The notes under the pieces: model-generated
Databases searched by the model: none
Seen by the model: only the letters and a program-made list of their open reading frames with translations
Told to the model about the DNA's origin: nothing
Assembly (NCBI RefSeq): GCF_023630175.1
Contig: NZ_JALLIN010000029.1
Span: forward strand, 1 to 64,000
From: Streptomyces cellostaticus
Lineage (GTDB): Bacteria; Actinomycetota; Actinomycetes; Streptomycetales; Streptomycetaceae
Length of the DNA: 64,000 nt
Direction of reading: 5' to 3'
Made by a program: the position numbers and the translations under genes
In this document: positions 1 through 8,436 of the stretch, piece by piece
Numbering within the stretch: position 1 is the stretch's first letter
Layout: every line of letters starts with the position of its first letter

Positions 1-1512
1 ATAGGCCTGGCGGTCGCGGTGCTGGTCACGGCCGGTGCCGGCTGGTGGTTCTACGAGCACCTGAACGGCAACATCCACAGCGTCTCGCTCGACGGCAAGG
101 GCGGCACCGAGAAGGCCGACGCGTTCGGTCGTACCCCGATCAACATCCTGGTGATGGGCTCGGACGGCCGCACCAGTGAGGCGGACTGCAAACTCGGCGG
201 CGGCTGCTCGCGGACCGGCGTCCAGGACGGCAGCAACGCCGACGTGCAGATGGTGGTGCACATATCCGCCGACCGCTCCAACGCCACCGTGATGAGCATC
301 CCGCGCGACACCATGACCAAGGTTCCCGCCTGCAAGGACAGCGCGAGCGGCCGGTCCACGGGCGGCTACTACGGCCAGATCAACAGCGCGCTGCAGTACG
401 GCCCCGCCTGCCAGGTGGCCACCGTGCACCAGCTCACCGGCATCCCCATCGACCACTTCGTCAAGCTCGACTTCTCCGGCGTGGTCAAGATGTCCGACGC
501 CGTGGGCGGCGTCTCCGTCTGCGTCACCGACGACGTCTACGACACCTACTCGCACCTGAAGCTGTCCGAGGGCAGCCACACTTTGAAGGGCGTCGCGGCC
601 CTGGAGTTCGTCCGCTCCCGGCACGGCTTCGGAGACGGCAGCGACCTCGGCCGCACCGTCTCCCAGCACATCTTCCTCGGCGCGATGATCCGCAAGTTCA
701 AGAGCGCGGGCACGCTCACCGACCCGAGCGCGGTCTACGATCTCGCGGACGCCGCCACCAAGGCGCTGACCGTGGACGACGGCCTGGGCACCGTGAAGAA
801 GCTGATCGGTCTCGCGACCGACGTGAACAAGGTCCCCACCAAGCGGATGACCTTCACCACCATGCAGACGGGCGCCGACCCCGGCGACAGCAACCGGGTC
901 GTGGTGGGCGCCGGTGCGAAGGCGCTCTTCTCGGCCATCGCCGACGACCGTTCACTGACCACCGGCTCGGGCAAGAAGTCCGCGGCGGCCTCGCCGTCCG
1001 ACGGGGCGAAGGCATCGGCCTCGGCCGTGCCCGCGTCCGACATCGACGTCACGGTGGAGAACGGCACCGGGATCACCGGCCGCGCCTCCGCCGTCGCCGC
1101 CGCCCTGACCGGCAGGGGGTTCGGCACCGGGACGACCACGGCCAACGCCCCCAGCCCCGCGGCGACGACGACACTCACCTACGGCGCCGGCCGGAAGGAC
1201 GAGGCCCTGACCGCCGCCAAGGCCCTGGGCCTGCCCGCCTCGCGTCTGAAGCAGGGCACCGGCACCGGACTCACGCTGGTCGTCGGCACCGACTGGCCCA
1301 GCGGCACCTCCTGGCCCGGCGCCTCGTCCTCGGCCTCGCCCACACCGGCCGACACCGGGGCAGCCGTGTCCAACGCCCACGCCCAGACCGCCGACCAGGC
1401 CAAGACCTGCGCCAAGGTCAGCCGCTACAAGACGGTCAGCCTCAACGGCGTACCCATGACGCCGGCCCAGGCGTACGCCGCGGCGCGCGGCAGACCGGAC
1501 TCCGACGACTGA
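1..1512 (+). CDS. LytR-CpsA-Psr (LCP) family protein, 5' end cut by window edge
   Basis: LCP enzymes transfer undecaprenyl-linked glycopolymers onto peptidoglycan at the outer membrane face. The frame is open from base 1 and reads into a hydrophobic stretch (IGLAVAVLVTAGAG), the end of an N-terminal membrane anchor, so the true start lies left of the window. The LCP catalytic domain follows, with NILVMGSDGR, the arginine motif SIPRDT, DHFVKLDFSG, VGGVSVCV and EFVRSRHGFGDGSDLGR. A low-complexity Ala/Ser linker leads to a LytR_C-type domain beginning near SDIDVTVENGTG. The family is clear; which glycopolymer it handles cannot be told. Confidence 0.93.
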   Translation: MGLAVAVLVTAGAGWWFYEHLNGNIHSVSLDGKGGTEKADAFGRTPINILVMGSDGRTSEADCKLGGGCSRTGVQDGSNADVQMVVHISADRSNATVMSIPRDTMTKVPACKDSASGRSTGGYYGQINSALQYGPACQVATVHQLTGIPIDHFVKLDFSGVVKMSDAVGGVSVCVTDDVYDTYSHLKLSEGSHTLKGVAALEFVRSRHGFGDGSDLGRTVSQHIFLGAMIRKFKSAGTLTDPSAVYDLADAATKALTVDDGLGTVKKLIGLATDVNKVPTKRMTFTTMQTGADPGDSNRVVVGAGAKALFSAIADDRSLTTGSGKKSAAASPSDGAKASASAVPASDIDVTVENGTGITGRASAVAAALTGRGFGTGTTTANAPSPAATTTLTYGAGRKDEALTAAKALGLPASRLKQGTGTGLTLVVGTDWPSGTSWPGASSSASPTPADTGAAVSNAHAQTADQAKTCAKVSRYKTVSLNGVPMTPAQAYAAARGRPDSDD

Positions 1513-1645
1513 TCCCCCGGCCCCGGTGGGCAGGGAGCAGGCGTCCCCGCCCGCCGCGCCGCGACCGTACCCGGGCCGGGGGAGCGGAGCCCGCCGTTGC
1601 GGCGCTACTGTTGATCGAACCGGTGAGCGAAACGGGTGGTGAGGC

Positions 1646-2338
1646 ATGGAGTGGCGGGAGTACGCCGAGGCGATGGCCCGGCTCGCCAGGGACCTGCTGG
1701 AGCAGGACTCGGTACAGGCGACGCTGGACGCGATCTGCGCCGCGGCGGTGGAACTCGTCGAGGGCTGCGAGTCCGCGGGCATCCTCGCGGTGCGCAAGGG
1801 CAAGGCGGTCACCCTGTCCGCCACCCACGACATGGTCCGCGAGTGCGACCGGCTCCAGGGCGAGCTGGGGGAGGGGCCGTGCTTCGACCTGGCCCGGGGC
1901 AAGAGCGGTGACCGTGTCTACCGCATCCCCGACATGGCCGCGCCCCAGCCCGCCTGGGAGAGTTTCGCGGCGGCGGCCCGCGGACTGGACGTGCACAGCA
2001 TGACGGGCGTGCTGCTGTACACGGACCAGGAGGACTTCGGGGCGCTGAACCTGTACGGCTCCCGCTCCGGGGCCTTCGGTGAGGAGATCGAGACGGCCGG
2101 CTGGCTGCTGGCCTCGCACGCGGCCGTCGCACTCGCCAGCGCACGCACCATCGACCAGTTGGAGCACGGGCTGCAGAGCCGGCACGCCATCGGGGAGGCC
2201 ATGGGCATCCTGCGCGAGCGCCACAAGCTCAGCGAGGAGGACGCCTTCAACGTGATGCGGCGCATCTCGCAGGAGCACAACGTCAAGCTGCGCGACATCG
2301 CCGAGCGGGTGCGCGACGACCGTCCCGGGCGGCCCTGA
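1646..2338 (+). CDS. GAF and ANTAR domain-containing putative RNA-binding antiterminator
   Basis: Protein of 230 aa. An N-terminal GAF sensor domain (about residues 20-150, with EGPCFDLARG and GALNLYGSRSGAF) is followed by a C-terminal ANTAR three-helix domain (about 160-220, SRHAIGEAMGILRERHKLS then AFNVMRRISQEHN). ANTAR domains bind paired hairpins in nascent RNA to block termination, and the GAF domain probably senses a small ligand. The ATG at 1646 is preceded by a GGTGGTGAGG ribosome-binding region. The 3' end overlaps the convergent ATP-binding gene by 56 bp. Targets are unknown. Confidence 0.93.
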   Translation: MEWREYAEAMARLARDLLEQDSVQATLDAICAAAVELVEGCESAGILAVRKGKAVTLSATHDMVRECDRLQGELGEGPCFDLARGKSGDRVYRIPDMAAPQPAWESFAAAARGLDVHSMTGVLLYTDQEDFGALNLYGSRSGAFGEEIETAGWLLASHAAVALASARTIDQLEHGLQSRHAIGEAMGILRERHKLSEEDAFNVMRRISQEHNVKLRDIAERVRDDRPGRP

Positions 2339-2942
2339 GCGCCCGAGTGGGCGGTGCCGTCCGGCCCGGCGGCGCGGCGGTCCGGCTCCCCGGCGGGCCG
2401 TTGGGCGGGTCCGCGCGGATCCGCTCCCGCGGCGCCCGGCGCAGCGGATCCGGGTCCGGCTCCGCCTGCGGCGCGGGTCCGCGCGCGCCGGGCAGCAGCA
2501 GCGACACCTCGACGCGCTTGCCCTCGTCCCGGGCCCGCACGGACAGCGTGTGACCGATCGCCTTGACGATCTCGAGCCCGTGTCCGCCGACCCGCCGCGC
2601 GTCCCGGGACCGGACCTCGGGCATCCGGCCGGAGGAGTCCCAGACCGAGATCCGCAGCCGGTCGCCGTCGGGTGCCACCTCCAGCCCGAGCCCACAGGGT
2701 CCCGACGTGTGCAGAACGACGTTGGTGATCAGCTCGCTGACCACCAGGAGTGCGTCCTGCACCACGAGGTCGGGGACGGGGATGCGGCCGGTGGCGCGGA
2801 CACGGTCGAGGAAGCTCTCCGCCGCTGCGCGGGCCCGGGCGGCGGTGATGGCACCGCTGTCCCAGGTCGCGCTCCACCGCGGCGAGGCGTCCCCGTTCCA
2901 TTCCGGCCCATCCGGTGCCTTCTGCACAAGCGGGATGGCCAT
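2283..2942 (-). CDS. ATP-binding anti-sigma-factor-like protein (RsbW/HATPase_c_2 type)
   Basis: A GHKL-fold ATPase of the small stand-alone type abundant in Streptomyces, usually a serine kinase that binds a sigma factor or anti-anti-sigma factor. The N box is visible as VVSELITNVVLHT, followed by the G1 region (RISVWDSSGRMPE) and G2 glycine motif (GGHGLEIVKAIG). The start at 2942 (MAIPLVQK) fits the family N-terminus; the open frame continues upstream but that part is arginine-rich and uncharacteristic. The last 60 residues are a Pro/Arg-rich tail beyond the domain, overlapping the GAF-ANTAR gene on the other strand. Confidence 0.87.
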   Translation of the reverse strand: MAIPLVQKAPDGPEWNGDASPRWSATWDSGAITAARARAAAESFLDRVRATGRIPVPDLVVQDALLVVSELITNVVLHTSGPCGLGLEVAPDGDRLRISVWDSSGRMPEVRSRDARRVGGHGLEIVKAIGHTLSVRARDEGKRVEVSLLLPGARGPAPQAEPDPDPLRRAPRERIRADPPNGPPGSRTAAPPGRTAPPTRALRAARDGRRAPARRCRAA

Positions 2943-3071
2943 GAATATGCCTCGGTTGTCACTGGGTGCGTGGCTGATCTGAACCAGTCGGCTACCCCGA
3001 AGCCGGACCGTTAGCCGTCCTAGCGGCCGCCGGTGTCGGACGTGGCGGCCACCCGCCCGGGCGGCACCCTG

Positions 3072-3233
3072 GTGCTGTGACCGGAAGGGTTCACCGGCTC
3101 GCGACGCCCGGCCCGGCACCTCGCCGCGTCGTCGCATCACCCGAGTACGTCCGGTACGCGGACGACGCTCCGCCTTGCGCTGCACCGCACCGGACGCCGC
3201 GAGCCTTCCGGCAAACCCTTCCGGTCACAGCAC
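3072..3233. repeat. 162-bp long inverted-repeat element (copy A), abutting a stop codon
   Basis: The outer 20 bases, GTGCTGTGACCGGAAGGGTT at 3072-3091, are the exact reverse complement of 3214-3233. Pairing continues imperfectly inward (CTCGCG arms), and a nested inverted repeat surrounds the apex AGTACGTCCGGTACG. The right end coincides with the stop codon of the CAP-domain gene on the minus strand, so the element would form the first part of that gene's 3' untranslated region as one large hairpin. Copy B at 14836-15000 has the same size, apex and position relative to a TAG stop. Function could be termination, RNA stabilisation, or a non-autonomous mobile element. Confidence 0.85.
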
Positions 3234-4111
3234 TAGCGGGCGGTTCCGAAGTCCTGGGTCCAGTAGCTGTTGGGCTGCGCGAGACCGACGCCGATCTCCT
3301 TGAACGAGCAGTTGAGGATGTTGGCCCGGTGACCGGGGCTGGACATCCAGCCGTCCATGACCTGCTCCGCCGTGGCGTAGCCGTACGCGACGTTCTCGCC
3401 GTAGGAGCTCCAGGTGTAGCCGGCAGCGGTGATCCGGTCGCCGGGGGAGGACCCGTCGGATCCGGTGTGCGACATGTTCTGGTGCGCGGCCATGTCCTCG
3501 CTGTGCTCCTGCGCGGCCTTGGTGAGGGTCGCGTTCAGGGTCAGGGGGGAGCAGCCCGCCTTGCCGCGCTCGGCGTTGACCAGTTCGACGATGCGGGCGG
3601 TGACGCCGGAGGCCGTGGCGGTGGGCTCGGGGGTGCTCGGCGCGTCGGTGGCGGGCGCCGTGGTGGCGGGCGCTGAAGCGGTGGGTGCCGTGGCGGTGGG
3701 CCGGGGCGTGGCCGGGGAGGCCGTGGCGGCGGGCTTCGGCGCGCGCTGCGGCGTGCCCGCGGTGGGGCTGGACGGGCTGGGGGACACCTTGACGGTGTGC
3801 TTGTGCGCGTGCCGGTGCTTGTGCTTCGGCTTCGGCTTCGGCGGAGTGCCCGCCGGGGTGCTCGGGGCGGCCGCGCTCGGTATCTGCGTCGGCAGCCAGC
3901 TCGGCGCGATGCCGCCGTCACCGTGCCAGTAGCGCTGTCCGTACTCGGCGTACCGGCTCTGGGCGGCGTCCTGGACGGCGACGGACCGGTCCGCTGAGCC
4001 GTCCGGCCACTCGGCGCAGGCCATGGCTATGGACGGCACCCCGACGGCGCTCACGGCGACCGCGGCGACGACCACCCGCCGGTATTGCTGCTTCTTGCGA
4101 TGCTCTCCCAT
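3233..4111 (-). CDS. Secreted CAP (SCP/PR-1) domain protein
   Basis: Protein of 292 aa. An N-terminal basic-hydrophobic signal peptide (to about residue 32) is followed by a long Pro/Thr/Ala/His/Lys-rich linker (about 75-165) and a C-terminal CAP domain (about 170-292). The domain shows IVELVNAERGKAGC, the histidines of AAQEHSEDMA and NMSHTGSDG, GENVAYGYAT, WMSSPGHRANIL and a QDFGTAR end. Secreted bacterial CAP proteins are widespread; their activity is mostly unknown. The linker suggests display away from the wall. The stop codon joins the inverted-repeat element at 3072-3233. Confidence 0.92.
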   Translation of the reverse strand: MGEHRKKQQYRRVVVAAVAVSAVGVPSIAMACAEWPDGSADRSVAVQDAAQSRYAEYGQRYWHGDGGIAPSWLPTQIPSAAAPSTPAGTPPKPKPKHKHRHAHKHTVKVSPSPSSPTAGTPQRAPKPAATASPATPRPTATAPTASAPATTAPATDAPSTPEPTATASGVTARIVELVNAERGKAGCSPLTLNATLTKAAQEHSEDMAAHQNMSHTGSDGSSPGDRITAAGYTWSSYGENVAYGYATAEQVMDGWMSSPGHRANILNCSFKEIGVGLAQPNSYWTQDFGTAR

Positions 4112-4532
4112 TGCGTGACCTCACTCGCTGGTCGTTGCGCGCCCCGGGGTTGCCGGCGCGCCGCGGACTCCGCTCCCGACCTGCGGGAACGCCTTGCGGG
4201 TCGTCATTCTTAGGAAGCCTTCACATGGCATGCAAAGAGCGGTCGTACTACCGCGCCTAGTAGTCGGATGCGGCCCTTGCCAAGGGCGATCGCGCGTGCC
4301 GGTCCGGCCGGAGCGGGGCGAACCGAGCTCTGACGGCTCGTCAGAAACCCTGCACCGGCGGGAGAACGGCGCGCGGCGCCGGTGGGGCGGGGTGACGTCC
4401 GGCCGGCCCCGGTCCACTCCCGCATCAAGACGGACAAATCCCATATGTCGCCGGAGCCCCGTCTACTAACCGACCCGCTCATGTCGCGGTAATGCTGTGA
4501 CGGATGTCACGGAACCTTGGATTCCGCTTGTT
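4112..4532. other. Intergenic stretch with the likely promoter of the CAP-domain gene
   Basis: No convincing gene. Short frames on both strands lack family features and ribosome-binding sites. The part near 4195-4270 is less G+C rich than its surroundings (CTTCACATGGCATGCAAAG) and is the most likely place for the minus-strand promoter. Confidence 0.4.
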
Positions 4533-4555
4533 TTCCGGGCGCGCGGGGCCCGGAA
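4533..4555 (-). terminator. Candidate hairpin terminator downstream of the DUF1905 gene
   Basis: TTCCGGGC at 4533-4540 pairs perfectly with GCCCGGAA at 4548-4555 across a 7-nt loop, 17 bp beyond the stop of the minus-strand gene at 4573. No T-tract follows on that strand, which is common in this genus. Confidence 0.45.
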
Positions 4556-4572
4556 GCGGCCGGCCCCGCAGG

Positions 4573-4860
4573 TCAGAGACGGACGGTCATCGTCACGGTC
4601 ACCTCGTCGCCGGCCGACAGCCCCTGCGACACCCGTACGGCCTTCTTCAGCGGCAGGAGGTAGCCGCCGTCCCTGGGGAAGAGCGAGGTGGAGAACCCGC
4701 TGCCGCCGATCCTGGCGTCGACCGGGACGACACCCCAGCCGTACGTCACCGCCGACGCGATCTGCCGGATGTCGGCGGACTCGTCCTCGGGCACGGCGAC
4801 GAAGTGGAACGGGGACGGCCCGCGCCACTCGATCACCCGGCCGTCGAAGACAAGTTCCAT
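4573..4860 (-). CDS. DUF1905 domain-containing protein
   Basis: Protein of 95 aa starting MELVFDGRVIEW and ending VTVTMTVRL. The pattern GPSPFHFVAVPED, a central VTYGWGVVPVDARIG and FSTSLFPRDGGYLLPLKKAVR matches the DUF1905 beta-rich fold, often found alone or fused to a YdeI-like domain. Function is unknown. The start at 4860 begins at the domain boundary and has a GGAG motif about 9 bases upstream; a longer reading to 4965 adds arginine-rich sequence outside the family. Confidence 0.85.
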   Translation of the reverse strand: MELVFDGRVIEWRGPSPFHFVAVPEDESADIRQIASAVTYGWGVVPVDARIGGSGFSTSLFPRDGGYLLPLKKAVRVSQGLSAGDEVTVTMTVRL

Positions 4861-4951
4861 GCGGAATGCTCCAGTTGACCGAGGAGGGAGGGATCGCGCC
4901 CAGCATACCCGCGGGGCGGGGGCCCGCCGTGGCCGCAGGCCGGCCCGGGCG

Positions 4952-6256
4952 TCAGGCCGGTTCACCGCGCCAGGCGCCGTCGCGCAGCGCCCAGCGCACG
5001 GCCGGTGCCACGCAGAGCCCCGCGAGGGCGAACACCGCGCCGAGCACCGCCCAGCCGAGGGCGCCGTGGGCGATCGCGGTGACCGTGACCAGCGCCGGTC
5101 CCGCCATCATCCCCGCCGACGCGCCCGCGCCGAACACCCCCTGGTAGACGCCGTGCGCACGGGCGTCGGCCAGTTCGTAGCCCAGGGTCCAGCCGCCGGC
5201 CGCCGACAGCACCTCGGCGAACACCTGCACCACCGCCCCGGCCGTGAGGGCCGGCACCGCCCACAGGGGGGAGAGGCCCGCGGACAGGGCGTACACCGCG
5301 CAGGCCGCCGCCAGCAGCAGCCCCGACCAGCCCATCGCCCTCACCGCGGCGGGGACTCGGGAGGCGCGCCGGGCGACCCGCACCTGGAGCAGGGCCACCA
5401 GGACACAGTTGACGATCATCAGCAGGGCGGCCGTCCAGCGCGGTGCCGTGGTGCGCTGCACGATCCACAGCGGCAGCCCCACCTCGGCCAGCGTGTACTG
5501 CACCACCAGCACCGCGTTGAGCACCGTCACCGTCAGGAAGGGCAGGTCGCGCACCGCCCGCCAGCGGTCGCCCGCCGGGGCGTCCGCCACCTGGACCGCG
5601 CGTTCACGAGCGTGGGACGCCAGTGGCAGCCGGGGCAGCAGCAGCGCGGGGCCGGCGAAGGACAGCGCGTTCAACGCGATCACCGTCAGGTAGGCGCCCC
5701 GCGTGTCCACCTGCAGAGCGACAGCGCCCAGCGCGCCGCCCACGCCCATGGCGACGTTCGTCACCATCCGCAGGTACGCCCGGGCCTCGACCCGCGTCGC
5801 CGGTGGCAGCACCTCCGCGTACAGCGCGCCCTGCACCCCCCGGCTCGCCATCTGCAGTCCCGTCGCGCAGATCACCGCGACGAGGAACGCGGCGTAGGAG
5901 CCCACGAGGACGTAGCAGGCCGTGGCGATCCCCGTGCCGCCCCACAGCAGGGACCCGACGCGTCGGGCGCCCCACCGGTCCGCCGCCCGCCCCGCGGGCA
6001 CCCCCGCGGCCACTCCCACCAGGCCCGCGATCGTCATCCCGAGCCCGACGGCGGTCGCCTCCAGGCCGACGACGCGGGTGAAGTACAGGACGCCCAGGGG
6101 GAAGTACAGCCCGTTGCCGAGGGAGTTGACGGCGGTCAGCACGGTGGCGGGGCGCAGCACCGGGTCGGCCGGCAGCAGCCCGCCCGCCCGCGTCGCCGGT
6201 CCGGCCCCCGAACTGCCGTCCAGGCCAGGGGCCTTCGGAAGTGGTGTGGTGGTCAT
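4952..6256 (-). CDS. MFS transporter, probable drug or metabolite exporter
   Basis: Protein of 434 aa with about 12 hydrophobic segments. The loop after segment 2 carries the MFS-type signature GRAADRWGARRVGSLLWGG, and a long cytoplasmic loop separates the halves near residues 205-235. The gene is divergent from an ArsR-type regulator gene that starts 57 bp away, the usual arrangement of an exporter and its local repressor. A candidate operator lies between them. The substrate cannot be inferred. Confidence 0.9.
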   Translation of the reverse strand: MTTTPLPKAPGLDGSSGAGPATRAGGLLPADPVLRPATVLTAVNSLGNGLYFPLGVLYFTRVVGLEATAVGLGMTIAGLVGVAAGVPAGRAADRWGARRVGSLLWGGTGIATACYVLVGSYAAFLVAVICATGLQMASRGVQGALYAEVLPPATRVEARAYLRMVTNVAMGVGGALGAVALQVDTRGAYLTVIALNALSFAGPALLLPRLPLASHARERAVQVADAPAGDRWRAVRDLPFLTVTVLNAVLVVQYTLAEVGLPLWIVQRTTAPRWTAALLMIVNCVLVALLQVRVARRASRVPAAVRAMGWSGLLLAAACAVYALSAGLSPLWAVPALTAGAVVQVFAEVLSAAGGWTLGYELADARAHGVYQGVFGAGASAGMMAGPALVTVTAIAHGALGWAVLGAVFALAGLCVAPAVRWALRDGAWRGEPA

Positions 6257-6294
6257 GCCCGACAGCCAACCCGGTCCGCGTCCCGGTCCGACAA

Positions 6295-6317
6295 TGATTT
6301 AGCGTGGCGCTCAATGA
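6295..6317. promoter_or_regulatory. Candidate ArsR-type operator between the MFS and ArsR genes
   Basis: TGATTTAGCG and CGCTCAATGA form a palindrome around a TGG centre with 8 of 10 arm positions matching. It covers the ATG of the regulator gene (6314), so a bound repressor would block its own gene and lie about 40 bp upstream of the exporter start. The CAATGAT heptamer also occurs twice as a direct repeat. Size and symmetry suit a winged-helix dimer; binding is inferred. Confidence 0.5.
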
Positions 6318-7297
6318 TCGAGTTCCGCTTCGCCGTCGGCGACCTGGCCACCACGTCGTTCGCCTACTCGCCGCTGCAGGAGGCGGTGTTCTCGCTGCGC
6401 TGTCTGCACGACCCCGCGAGGTACCCGCACCACCGGCCGTGGCTGCGCCGCATCCGCCCCCGCCTGCAGGACACGGACCGCGAACTGCTCACCGCCCTGG
6501 TCACCCCGTGGCTGTGGGTGCCCGACTTCCTCACCCCGCGTCCGGCGCGGGCGCGGCCGGCCTTCGCGCACGAACTCGACGAGGTGCGCCGCACCCCGCC
6601 GGACGTCGTCTCCGCCGACTTCCGGGCCGGCTACCGGGCCGCGGACACTCTTCCCCCGCTCGTGGCGCGGGGCCTGGCCGACCCGGCCGCCTTTCTCGTC
6701 CGGCTCACCGACGCCCTCGACGCGTACTGGCGCACCTGCCTCTCCGACGCGTGGTGGCCGCGCGCCCAGAGCATCATGGAGGCCGATCTCGCCCACCGCG
6801 CACGGGTGCTGGCCGAGCAGGGGGCCGCCGCCCTGTTCGCCGGGCTCGACCCGGGGCTCGAGTGGAACGGTGGTCTGCTCCGACTGCACCACAAGGGCGC
6901 CACCGCCCCCTGGCCGTCGGCCGACATCCGTATCGCGGGACGCGGCATGGTCCTGGTGCCCACCCTCTTCGCGCGCGGCGCCCAGACGATGATCGACGTG
7001 TCCCGCCCGCCGCTGCTCGCCTATCCGGCCCGCGGCCGCGGCACCCTCTCCGAGACGCCGCCCCCGGTCACCGACCGAGCCCTGGTCCGGCTCCTCGGCC
7101 GGCCCCGCGCCCGGCTGCTGGTCCTGCTCGCCGAACCGGCCTCCACGACGGAACTCGCCCACCGCCTGGACGTCACCCCGGGCGCCGTCAGCCAGCATCT
7201 CGCCGTCCTCTACGACGCGGGCCTGCTCAGCCGCACCCGCAGCGGCCGGACCGTCCGCTACCTGCGCACGCCCCTGGGTGACGCGCTGTGCCGGTAG
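6314..7297 (+). CDS. ArsR-family winged-helix regulator with N-terminal DUF5937-like domain
   Basis: Protein of 327 aa. The first 240 residues (MIEFRFAVGDLATTSFAYSP onward) match the alpha-helical DUF5937-type N-terminus found in front of ArsR DNA-binding domains in actinomycetes. The C-terminal 65 residues are a winged helix (RARLLVLLAEPASTTELAHR, then TPGAVSQHLAVLYDAGLL and SGRTVRYLRT). The start at 6314 is the only one that fits the family; any transcript must be leaderless or nearly so because the divergent exporter begins 57 bp away. Probable role: local repressor of the exporter. Confidence 0.88.
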   Translation: MIEFRFAVGDLATTSFAYSPLQEAVFSLRCLHDPARYPHHRPWLRRIRPRLQDTDRELLTALVTPWLWVPDFLTPRPARARPAFAHELDEVRRTPPDVVSADFRAGYRAADTLPPLVARGLADPAAFLVRLTDALDAYWRTCLSDAWWPRAQSIMEADLAHRARVLAEQGAAALFAGLDPGLEWNGGLLRLHHKGATAPWPSADIRIAGRGMVLVPTLFARGAQTMIDVSRPPLLAYPARGRGTLSETPPPVTDRALVRLLGRPRARLLVLLAEPASTTELAHRLDVTPGAVSQHLAVLYDAGLLSRTRSGRTVRYLRTPLGDALCR

Positions 7298-7318
7298 CGG
7301 CGGCCGGCCGCGCCGCCG
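7298..7318. terminator. Hairpin between convergent ArsR-type and GAPDH genes
   Basis: CGGCGGC at 7298-7304 pairs with GCCGCCG at 7312-7318 across a 7-nt loop, in the 31-bp gap between two convergent stop codons. Probably a bidirectional terminator. Confidence 0.5.
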
Positions 7319-7328
7319 GGGCGTCCGG

Positions 7329-8327
7329 TCAGCCGGCGGCGAGCAGTTCGAGGGTGTCGATCACCCGGTTCGAGAAGCCCCACTCGTTGTCGTACCAGGC
7401 GACCACCTTCACATGGCGCCCGTCGACCCGGGTGAGGGCGGAGTCGAAGACCGACGAGGCCGGGTTGCCGGTGATGTCGGAGGACACGAGCGGGTCCTCG
7501 GAGTACTCCAGGACACCGGACAGCGGTCCCTCGGCAGCAGCCCGGTAGGCCGTCAGTACGTCGTCGCGCGTCACGTCCCGCGCGACGGTCGTGTTCAGCT
7601 CGACGATCGAGCCCACCGGAACCGGCACCCGGATCGAGTCGCCCGACAGCCTGCCGTCGAGGTTCGGCAGCACCAGCCCGATCGCCTTGGCGGCGCCCGT
7701 CGTGGTCGGCACGATGTTGACGGCCGCGGCGCGGGCCCGGCGGGCGTCGCGGTGCGGACCGTCCTGGAGGTTCTGCTCCTGCGTGTAGGCGTGCACGGTC
7801 GTCATGAAGCCGTGCTCGATCCCGGCGAGTTCGTCGAGCACCGCGGCCAGCGGGGCGAGCGCGTTGGTCGTGCAGGAGGCGTTCGAGACGATCGTGTGCC
7901 GGGCCGGGTCGTAGGCACCGGTGTTCACCCCGAACGCGAGCGTGACGTCCGCGCCGTCCGACGGCGCGCTGACGAGCACCTTGCGCGCTCCGGCGGCCAC
8001 ATGGGCGTGGGCCGCCTTGGCCGAGGTGAAACGGCCGGTCGCCTCCAGCACGATGTCGACGCCGAGTTCGCCCCACGGCAGCCGCTCCGGCTCACGCTCG
8101 GCCAGCACCCTGATGCGGCGGCCGTCGACGACGAGGGCGTCACCGTCGGCGCTCACCGGGCGGCCCAGCCGGCCGGCCGTCGTGTCGAAGGCGAGCAGCC
8201 GCGCCAGCGTGGCGGGCTCCGTGAGGTCGTTGACGGCCACGACCTCGAGGTCGCTGCCGCGCTCCAGCAGGGCGCGCAGCACATTGCGGCCGATGCGACC
8301 GAATCCGTTGATGGCGATACGAGTCAT
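7329..8327 (-). CDS. gap: Type I glyceraldehyde-3-phosphate dehydrogenase
   Basis: Protein of 332 aa, full length. It converts glyceraldehyde 3-phosphate, phosphate and NAD(P)+ to 1,3-bisphosphoglycerate. Visible: the Rossmann start INGFGRIGRNVLRAL, the active-site SNASCTTN with Cys152, the TTVHAYTQEQNLQD segment with the partner His, the phosphate-binding region and the C-terminal WYDNEWGFSNRV. It stands alone, without pgk or tpi, so it is likely a secondary paralogue. A GlxA-type regulator gene lies 109 bp upstream on the same strand. Confidence 0.95.
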   Translation of the reverse strand: MTRIAINGFGRIGRNVLRALLERGSDLEVVAVNDLTEPATLARLLAFDTTAGRLGRPVSADGDALVVDGRRIRVLAEREPERLPWGELGVDIVLEATGRFTSAKAAHAHVAAGARKVLVSAPSDGADVTLAFGVNTGAYDPARHTIVSNASCTTNALAPLAAVLDELAGIEHGFMTTVHAYTQEQNLQDGPHRDARRARAAAVNIVPTTTGAAKAIGLVLPNLDGRLSGDSIRVPVPVGSIVELNTTVARDVTRDDVLTAYRAAAEGPLSGVLEYSEDPLVSSDITGNPASSVFDSALTRVDGRHVKVVAWYDNEWGFSNRVIDTLELLAAG

Positions 8328-8436
8328 GAGTGGTGTCCCTTCGCTCGCACACCAGGTTCGCGGGCGGCGGCGGTCGCTGACAGAGGCGCGATCGCCACAG
8401 TTCGCAAGGATCGCGCCAGCGCGCGCGGGGCGCGGG

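Noticed and set aside
4688..6313. Long upstream extension of the ArsR-type frame (up to 869 aa)
   Set aside because: It lies antisense to the MFS gene, is arginine/histidine-rich and has no family match; the regulator starts at 6314.
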